Shown here piece by piece: positions 25,731 to 31,240 of a stretch of DNA of 31,240 nucleotides. Numbering within the stretch: the stretch's first letter is position 1; each line of letters begins with the position of its first letter. The notes beneath the pieces are model-generated. The model was not told the DNA's origin. It did no database searches and was given only the letters and a program-made list of their open reading frames with translations. This DNA comes from a virus. The position numbers were made by a program, and so were the translations under genes. The DNA lies in IMG/VR virus record IMGVR_UViG_3300042006_000176, positions 1-31,240 of that record; one strand, written 5' to 3'.

Positions 25731-27024
25731 CCCGCCGGTAAAGCTGACGCCGAAGCAGGCGAACATTTACTGCTGGGGCTTCCAGCCTCAGGCGCGCTTC
25801 CGCGATGCGGTGTGTGGTCGCCGGTTCGGCAAGACGTTCTTGGGCAAAGCTGAGATGCGCCGAGCTGCTCGGCTGGCAGCTGAGTGGGGCGTGAGCGTCG
25901 AGGACGAGATCTGGTACGGCGCGCCGACGTTCAAGCAGGCCAAGCGCGTGTTCTGGCGACGGCTGAAGCAGGCAATCCCTGAAGCGTGGCGCGCACACCG
26001 GCCAAACGAAACGGAATGCTCGATCACGCTCAAATCTGGGCATGTGATGCGCGTGGTAGGGCTCGACAACTACGACAATCTGCGCGGCTCAGGTCTGTTC
26101 TTCGTCCTGGTGGATGAATGGGCGGACTGTCCATGGGAAGCATGGGAAGAGGTTTTGCGGCCAATGCTTTCGACCTGCCAGTACTCGATACCGGGCATCG
26201 GCATGCGAAAGGGCGGTCACGCGCTACGCATCGGCACACCCAAGGGATTCAACCACTGCTACGACACGTTCCAAGACGGCCGGCCGGGGCATGAGCCTGA
26301 CCACAAAAGCTGGCTTTACACCTCGCTCGATGGCGGCAACGTGCCGGCTGAAGAGCTGGATGCGGCCCGTCGCAAGATGGATCCTCGCACCTTCCGACAG
26401 GAATACGAGGCCAGCTTTGAGAATTACGCAGGTGTTGTCTACTACACCTTCAATCGTGAGACGAACCGAACCAGCGAGACGATCAAGCGCGGCGAGGCAT
26501 TGCACATCGGTATGGACTTCAACGTCATGAAGATGGCGGCAGTCGTGCACGTCATTCGCGATGACCTGCCACTGGCGCTCAGCGAGTTTTCAGATGTACG
26601 GGACACGCCTGAGATGATCGAGAAGATCAAGCTCCGCTTTCCAGACCACAGCATTGCGATCTACCCGGACGCCAGCGGCCAGAACACCAGCAGTAAGAGC
26701 GCGAGCGAATCTGACCTGTCACTGCTCAAAAAAGCGGGATTTACCGTAGTGGTGGATTCGACCAACCCCGCTGTGAAGGATCGGGTCAACGCCATGTGCG
26801 CGATGTTCGCCAATACCTACGGCGAGCATCGATATCTGGTCAACGTCGACCAGTGTCCGAAATACACGCAGTGCCTGGAGCGCCAGATTTACACGGACAA
26901 GGGCGAGCCCGATAAGAAGGCCGGCTACGACCACTTGGTGGATGCCCCTGGCTACTTCATTGCCAAGCGGTACCCGATCAAAACACGCACAGGCGGAACA
27001 CGCCGAATTGGAGGCTTGGCCTGA
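25699..27024 (+). CDS. Large terminase subunit (ATPase/nuclease)
   Basis: This is the DNA-packaging motor. Walker A CGRRFGKT (residues 39-46), Walker B FFVLVDEW with Asp139 and catalytic Glu140, and the nuclease-domain start HIGMDFNVM (about 273) followed later by YPDASGQNTSSKSASESDL are visible. 441 aa fits the family. I choose ATG 25699, four bases after GGAG; ATG 25705 is possible. It follows the DUF2280 gene by overlap and shares one base with the portal gene (TGATG). Confidence 0.92.
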   Translation: MKMSPLPRTYDPPVKLTPKQANIYCWGFQPQARFRDAVCGRRFGKTFLGKAEMRRAARLAAEWGVSVEDEIWYGAPTFKQAKRVFWRRLKQAIPEAWRAHRPNETECSITLKSGHVMRVVGLDNYDNLRGSGLFFVLVDEWADCPWEAWEEVLRPMLSTCQYSIPGIGMRKGGHALRIGTPKGFNHCYDTFQDGRPGHEPDHKSWLYTSLDGGNVPAEELDAARRKMDPRTFRQEYEASFENYAGVVYYTFNRETNRTSETIKRGEALHIGMDFNVMKMAAVVHVIRDDLPLALSEFSDVRDTPEMIEKIKLRFPDHSIAIYPDASGQNTSSKSASESDLSLLKKAGFTVVVDSTNPAVKDRVNAMCAMFANTYGEHRYLVNVDQCPKYTQCLERQIYTDKGEPDKKAGYDHLVDAPGYFIAKRYPIKTRTGGTRRIGGLA

Positions 27025-28484
27025 TGCCAGTGCAATCGACAAACCCCGACTACGACGCGCACATCGCCGAGTGGGAGATGATGGACGACGCGCTCGAGGG
27101 TGAGTGCGCCGTCAAGCGCAACGAGCGCAACCTGCCAAAGCCGAGCGGCATGGTCGAAGCTGAGAAGCTCGACGGCGCGGGCAATAAGTATCTCTACGAG
27201 AACTATACGAACCGCGCTCAGTACGAGCATTGGGTGCGCGACTCTCTGCGGTCGATGATGGGGCTTGTTTCTCGACTCATCCCAGAGATTGAGCTGCCTT
27301 CCGGCCTGAGGGGGCTCGAGGAGAATGCCACCTCTGACGGCTTCGGCCTAAAGCAACTGTTCTTCCGCATGGTGCGTCAGGCTATTTCACACGGCCGCGT
27401 CCCGCTGGTGGTGAACATCGATGACCGTGGTGAGCCGTACTTCTCGACGTACGCCGCGCGCAACGCGATCAACTGGGACACGGCTGATCAAGGCGGTCGT
27501 CAAGACCTAGTCCTTTCGGTGTTCCGGGAATTCCGCAAGAAGGGCGGCGATCGCTACAGCCATGACTGCGACACGGTGTTCCGCGAGTTCTTCATGCAAG
27601 GCGAGACTTGTTACACCGCTGTGCGGAACGAAGGTGGCGAGATCGTCGAGGAGGAGAGACCCCTTGGCACCACTGGCACCGACAACCGACTGGTCAAAGG
27701 CCTGTCCTACCTACCGGTGATCTATTGCGGCTCGACCGACAACTCGCCGGAAGTGGACGAGGTGCCGCTGCTCACAATGGCGCGCGCGGCGCTGAAGTCC
27801 TATCAACTGAGCGCTGACTACTTCACTGCGCTACACCAGACCAGCCACCCGCAACCTTGGGTGTCGGGCCTCGACGATTCAGTAGAGCTGAGTGTGACGG
27901 GGCCATCTGCGGCATGGGACCTCGGTCGAGACGGCAAATGTGGCTATCTGGAGTTTCAAGGCGCTGGGATTGAGGCCGTCCGCAAGGCAATGGATGACCA
28001 GAAGAACGCCGCGCTTGAAGCCGGCGCCAAGGTCATGGACATCGGCGGCACAGAGTCGGGTGAGGCGCGCAAAACTCGTCAGAACGACCAGCACGCCACG
28101 TTGCACAGCATTGTCGTCACGGTGGCAGAGGCAGTGGAGCAGGGGTTGCGGTACGCAGCTGAGTGGAAGGGCTACGACCCCAAGCAGGTCAAGTTCAAGG
28201 TGAGCCCTGAATTTGTGACTCCAGTGGTCGATGCCCAGGTGCTTGCCGAGCTGCTCAAGGGTGTGATGGCTGGCACGATCAGCGCCGACACTTACTGGCA
28301 GTACCTCACCACCGCCAAACTGCCGGATCGCCCATACGAAGACGAAGCCGACCTGATCAGCGATGAGCGCGAGTCGGCCGGCATCAACCTGGATAAAGAC
28401 GATGCCATCGACAAACCTAGCGCAGGCGGACAGCCAACTGCTGGAGCAGACGACGCGCCACTCGGTAATGCTGGAGCGGCTTAA
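27024..28484 (+). CDS. Portal protein (DUF4055 type)
   Basis: The 486-aa product follows the large terminase (TGATG overlap) and has the portal-like DUF4055 pattern: YLYENYTNRAQYEHWVRDSL near residue 57, RMVRQAISHGRVPLVVNIDD (115-134), a central TMARAALKSYQLSADYF helix, and GTESGEARKTRQNDQHATLH. The acidic, low-complexity C-terminus is usual. It would form the dodecameric ring at the capsid vertex through which DNA is packaged. The MuF gene begins 83 bp before its end. Confidence 0.85.
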   Translation: MPVQSTNPDYDAHIAEWEMMDDALEGECAVKRNERNLPKPSGMVEAEKLDGAGNKYLYENYTNRAQYEHWVRDSLRSMMGLVSRLIPEIELPSGLRGLEENATSDGFGLKQLFFRMVRQAISHGRVPLVVNIDDRGEPYFSTYAARNAINWDTADQGGRQDLVLSVFREFRKKGGDRYSHDCDTVFREFFMQGETCYTAVRNEGGEIVEEERPLGTTGTDNRLVKGLSYLPVIYCGSTDNSPEVDEVPLLTMARAALKSYQLSADYFTALHQTSHPQPWVSGLDDSVELSVTGPSAAWDLGRDGKCGYLEFQGAGIEAVRKAMDDQKNAALEAGAKVMDIGGTESGEARKTRQNDQHATLHSIVVTVAEAVEQGLRYAAEWKGYDPKQVKFKVSPEFVTPVVDAQVLAELLKGVMAGTISADTYWQYLTTAKLPDRPYEDEADLISDERESAGINLDKDDAIDKPSAGGQPTAGADDAPLGNAGAA

Positions 28485-29514
28485 AGCCGGCGAGGTTAAG
28501 AAGTTCGAGAAGTACCTTCGCCAGATCGACACGCTTGTGCGGGTGCAGTTGACCCGCAAGGAACTGACCACCTACAGCCGGGACCGCCTTGAGCAGTTCC
28601 TGGCTCGTGTGGACGGTAAGCTGCTGGAGATCTACAAGGCCTACGGCGACCTGGTGCAGGCCGATCTGGTCGATATCGCGCTGTACGAGTCGACCTTTGA
28701 GGCCAACAGCCTGAGCAATGCGCTGCCCATCGATGCGGTGGTGCCGAGCAACACAGTGATCCGCGCGGCGGTGTTTTCCTATCCGCTGCAGGTGAAAGGC
28801 ATCGACGGCGGCAAGCTGCTGAAGAGTTTCGTCAGCGGCTGGACGCGCGCCGAGACGATGCGCGTCACCAACACCATCCGCCTCGGCTTCGGTCAGGGCA
28901 AAACCAACGCCCAGATCATTCAGGCGATTCGCGGCACCGCGACGCAGAACTTCACAGACGGTGTGTTGGCGGTGAGCAATCGCAACGCTGCATCCGTGGT
29001 GCAGACGGCAATCCAGCACGTTGCCACGACCGCGCGAATGGAGACGCTGAAAGCCAACAGTGACGTGGTGCTGGGCTATCGCTGGGTGTCGACGCTCGAC
29101 CGCAAGACCTCGCAGCAGTGCAAGGGCTTGGATGGCATGCGGTTCGACCTGGGCAAAGGGCCGCTACCGCCGGCGCACATTAACTGCCGCTCAACCACGG
29201 TGCCGACAACCCGGCTTTCCGAGATGTTCGCCAAGGACGCCATGCGCGCTTCGGTGGGCGAAAACGGCGGAGCACAGGTAGATGCGAGCCTGAACTATTA
29301 CGAGTGGCTGGCAACGCAACCGGCGAGCTTCCAGGATCACGCCCTTGGACCGGTCCGGGGCAAGTTGTTCCGGGATGGCGGATTGACTCCGGAGAAGTTT
29401 GCCAAGCTGCAGCTCGACAAATCGTTCAAGCCACTGACGCTTGCTCAACTGAAGGCCGCTGAGCCTGACATGTTCATCCGCGCAGGCGTTACACTCGGCG
29501 CTCCACCGGGTTGA
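28402..29514 (+). CDS. MuF-type head morphogenesis protein
   Basis: ATG 28402 (MPSTNLAQADSQLLEQTTRH) with GGATAAAG upstream. The C-terminal half has the Mu-F pattern: VQTAIQHVATTARMETLK, then WVSTLDRKTSQQCKGLDGM and GPLPPAHINCRSTTVPTTRL, where HxNCR and the earlier DxRT/SxxC are conserved. MuF proteins are minor head components beside the portal and are needed for assembly; the domain is also found in phage-delivered effectors, but no toxin domain is attached here. 370 aa. Confidence 0.88.
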   Translation: MPSTNLAQADSQLLEQTTRHSVMLERLKAGEVKKFEKYLRQIDTLVRVQLTRKELTTYSRDRLEQFLARVDGKLLEIYKAYGDLVQADLVDIALYESTFEANSLSNALPIDAVVPSNTVIRAAVFSYPLQVKGIDGGKLLKSFVSGWTRAETMRVTNTIRLGFGQGKTNAQIIQAIRGTATQNFTDGVLAVSNRNAASVVQTAIQHVATTARMETLKANSDVVLGYRWVSTLDRKTSQQCKGLDGMRFDLGKGPLPPAHINCRSTTVPTTRLSEMFAKDAMRASVGENGGAQVDASLNYYEWLATQPASFQDHALGPVRGKLFRDGGLTPEKFAKLQLDKSFKPLTLAQLKAAEPDMFIRAGVTLGAPPG

Positions 29515-29522
29515 GAAAGCCG

Positions 29523-30017
29523 ATGCAGATCATCGTTGAAGACGGAAAGGGCAGACCGGACGCAAATAGCTTCGTGCCGCTGGAGAAGCTTACCTTCTAC
29601 CGCGACTACTACGGGTTCCGGATACCTGAAGCAGAGGTCGAGCAGGTCGAACTGCTGCTGCGCGCCGCGGCCGAAATCAACGGTCGACAGTGGAAGGGTC
29701 GAAAGGCCAATCCTGGCCAGGCAATGGCCTGGCCCCGGCGTGACTGCAAGATTGAATACCAGACACTGTCCGAGACGTTCGTGCCCTTTGAGCTTGAATG
29801 GGGTCAGGTGCGGTTGGCGGTTGAACTGTACGCCGGCGAGCAGGGCTTCCAGATCGAGGAGCCAACGCATTGCACTGAGCCGAATGGCCGGCGCACGAGG
29901 CTCAACCGAGACACGCCAGGCCTACGAATGCGGCCGCCGCCGTATGCGCCGAGCAGGACGCAGTTCGCTGATTATTTAATTATGCGGGGACTGTCTGTAG
30001 TCGCATTGCAAAGCTAG
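29523..30017 (+). CDS. DnaT-like/head-completion-position protein, altered C-terminus
   Basis: ATG 29523 (MQIIVEDGKGRPDANSFVPL) is preferred over an in-frame TTG at 29511. GRPDANSFVPLEKLTFYRDY and LLLRAAAEINGRQWKGRKAN, then QAMAWPRRD, match the DnaT-like family found among phage head-tail genes. Residues from about 130 are Arg/Pro-rich, and the last 20 (LIMRGLSVVALQS) are encoded by AT-richer DNA joined to the next cargo gene, so the tail may have been replaced when that gene entered. Virion connector function is inferred. Confidence 0.6.
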   Translation: MQIIVEDGKGRPDANSFVPLEKLTFYRDYYGFRIPEAEVEQVELLLRAAAEINGRQWKGRKANPGQAMAWPRRDCKIEYQTLSETFVPFELEWGQVRLAVELYAGEQGFQIEEPTHCTEPNGRRTRLNRDTPGLRMRPPPYAPSRTQFADYLIMRGLSVVALQS

Positions 30018-30062
30018 GCGTTAGAGTGCCATGACGATTACAGCTATTCGTCGGAGGCAAGC

Positions 30063-30686
30063 ATGAGATGGATTTTGGGGGTTGTGGCTGTATTAGCGTG
30101 CGTTATATGTGGCTTGCTTGGGTTGACAGCGGGTATCAATTTCAACCCTAACTCGACTACAAAGTACGTACCTAACTGGGGAAGCCTGGGAGATTGGGTT
30201 TCTGGTGTCGGCGCGATGCTGGCGGTTGTTTCGAGCTTTATCCTTGTTCGCAGGAATGAGGCTGCCCAAGATGACCGCGAAAAAGAAAAGATCTCAGTGG
30301 AACAATGGGCCAGCGACTTCTTTCTTTCAATCAGAGTTATCTCAACCGGACATTTCCCCTGCACGATAAACGGGGTCTTTTTCGAAAGCCTGAGTGGTCG
30401 TGTCGTCAGTCTGGCTGCAAGTTTGCCTAGTGAGGTGAAAGTACAAATTCCTCATCGGCTGGAAAGTCGCTCCGATATGAATTTCGGTTGGACCTTAACG
30501 CAGATGGGCCGGCTTCTGGGGGCTTTATCACTGCTAGATTTAGACCGTGTTGAAGACCTATCTATCTATGTGGTGACGTCAATTGCAGAGCACAGATTCC
30601 CCATCGGTGCAGATGTCTCGAACATGCTCATCGGGATCGCAAGGGCTGAAGGTATTCAGCTATTGAAGGACGAAACTGAACACTAG
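30063..30686 (+). CDS. Two-TM membrane cargo protein, 207 aa
   Basis: GGAGGCAAGC precedes ATG 30063 (MRWILGVVAVLACVICGLLG). The first transmembrane helix spans residues 3-24 and the second about 47-63 (GVGAMLAVVSSFILV); a charged linker and a cytoplasmic-looking domain follow (EQWASDFFLSIRVISTGHFP onward). It is AT-richer than the flanking structural genes and is followed at once by a terminator, so it is a moron-type insertion between the connector-position and scaffold genes. This topology recalls small membrane proteins of bacterial defence and sensing systems, but no domain is recognised. Confidence 0.65.
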   Translation: MRWILGVVAVLACVICGLLGLTAGINFNPNSTTKYVPNWGSLGDWVSGVGAMLAVVSSFILVRRNEAAQDDREKEKISVEQWASDFFLSIRVISTGHFPCTINGVFFESLSGRVVSLAASLPSEVKVQIPHRLESRSDMNFGWTLTQMGRLLGALSLLDLDRVEDLSIYVVTSIAEHRFPIGADVSNMLIGIARAEGIQLLKDETEH

Positions 30687-30706
30687 CAATTGCAAAATTT
30701 TCCTGA

Positions 30707-30730
30707 CCTCGGCCATGCCGGGGTTTTTTT
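30707..30730 (+). terminator. Intrinsic terminator after the membrane cargo gene
   Basis: CCTCGGC (30707-30713) and GCCGGGG (30717-30723) form a 7-bp stem with one G-U pair and a 3-nt loop, followed by seven T. It ends the cargo gene in the middle of the structural operon; late polymerase must read through it. Confidence 0.82.
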
Positions 30731-30772
30731 ATGCCTGCAAAGCGGGCCGACCAAACCCAAGGGGTGCACCAA

Positions 30773-31240
30773 GTGGCAGACGAAAACCAGATTGATCTTG
30801 AAGACCCGGCAGTTCAGACAGCCATTGCTGCAGCTGTCGAGGCTGCGACCGTGGGCCTCAAGAACAAAAACACCGAGCTGCTTGGCTCGCTCCGGACTAC
30901 CAAAACTGAATTGGACGGCTTCAAGTCGCAGTTCGAGGGTTTGGACATCTCCGCGGTGAAAGGGCTGCTGACCAAAGTTGGCCAGGACGAAGAAACCAAG
31001 CTGATTGCCGAAGGCAAGCTGGACGAGGTCATTACCCGCCGTACCGAGCGCCTGCGCACCGACTACGACACCAAGCTGGCCGCCGAGAAAGCGCGTGCCG
31101 ACAAGGCCGAGCAATTCGCTGCCAAGTACAGCGACAAGGTGCTGGCCGATTCCATCCGCGCTGCTGCCATCAAGGCCGGCGCGCTCCCTGAGGCTGCCGA
31201 GGACATCATCCTGCGCGCCCGGGGCACTTTCAAACTCAGT
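30773..31240 (+). CDS. Scaffold-like protein, partial
   Basis: I choose GTG 30773 (MADENQIDLEDPAVQTAIAA), which follows AAGGGG by 9 nt; an in-frame ATG at 30731 lies in the terminator T tract. 156 codons are seen before the window ends. The sequence is acidic and coiled-coil-rich (TKTELDGFKSQFEGLDISAV, DYDTKLAAEKARADKAEQ) and ends AIKAGALPEAAEDIILRARG, a pattern shared by phage capsid scaffolding proteins. The position between portal/MuF and the presumed capsid gene supports this. Confidence 0.7.
   Translation, partial: MADENQIDLEDPAVQTAIAAAVEAATVGLKNKNTELLGSLRTTKTELDGFKSQFEGLDISAVKGLLTKVGQDEETKLIAEGKLDEVITRRTERLRTDYDTKLAAEKARADKAEQFAAKYSDKVLADSIRAAAIKAGALPEAAEDIILRARGTFKLS

Noticed and set aside
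1-31240. tRNA genes, CRISPR arrays, complete insertion sequences, integrase or att sites
   Set aside because: None seen by eye: no cloverleaf with CCA-type end, no regular direct-repeat array, no transposase or tyrosine recombinase motif in the translated frames.

Overview
The window is the central part of a lambdoid temperate phage genome, almost certainly an integrated prophage of a Pseudomonas outside the P. aeruginosa type (fluorescens/putida/syringae-like). The basis is the gene order, the high-GC backbone codon use, the close resemblance of many small proteins to Pseudomonas phage proteins as I remember them (no search was run), and a Pseudomonas-type REP fragment. No integrase, capsid, tail gene or att site is visible, so both ends of the phage lie outside.

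Layout. (1) 1-11396 is a leftward early operon: many small genes joined by ATGA/TGATG overlaps, a DUF2591-like protein, a C5-cytosine methyltransferase, a YqaJ-type exonuclease with an ERF-type annealing protein, and a long coiled-coil protein. Five rightward, mostly AT-richer genes sit inside it (2236-2478, 3218-4006, 5017-6094). (2) 11584-12861 has a leftward membrane-anchored cargo gene with its own terminator and two or three small early genes. (3) A near-perfect promoter (TTGACA-N17-TATATT, 13194-13222) is PL; it is overlapped by repressor operators and followed by a ~330-bp structured leader. (4) 13309-16119 lies between PL and PR, where lambda keeps rexB-rexA-cI. It holds a superinfection-immunity (Imm-like) membrane protein, a Panacea/SocA-like antitoxin-domain gene, a 2TM-coiled-coil-GAF protein, and the CI-type S24 repressor. 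(5) 16119-16207 is OR/PRM/PR, with three operators exactly 24 bp apart and a leaderless repressor mRNA. (6) 16207-21661 is the rightward early operon: Cro-like, a protein in the cII position, Rha/KilA-C, O-like replication initiator with an internal repeat cluster that may be the origin, a P-position protein, NinB, NinG and a Q-like antiterminator. (7) 21672-21770 is a PR'/tR'-like late promoter and terminator. (8) 22754-31240 holds late genes: lambda-S-type holin, Rz/Rz1, proteasome-like hydrolase, HExxH metallopeptidase, DUF2280 small terminase, large terminase, DUF4055 portal, MuF, DnaT-like connector-position protein and a scaffold-like protein running off the end. Three cargo genes interrupt this region.

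The most interesting part is the rex-position module (13829-15341). An AT-rich gene pair with an 8-nt overlap is cotranscribed with the repressor, and it pairs a Panacea-type antitoxin domain with a membrane-anchored GAF protein. This looks like a toxin-antitoxin or exclusion system kept on in the lysogen. Beside it stands a second candidate exclusion gene (imm-like), and a methyltransferase is encoded further left. Other features not explained by standard gene calls are a family of three related stem-loops just upstream of leftward early genes, a 36-37-bp inverted-repeat element shared by two genes 11 kb apart, very short coupled membrane-peptide ORFs, and a hairpin that hides the holin ribosome-binding site.
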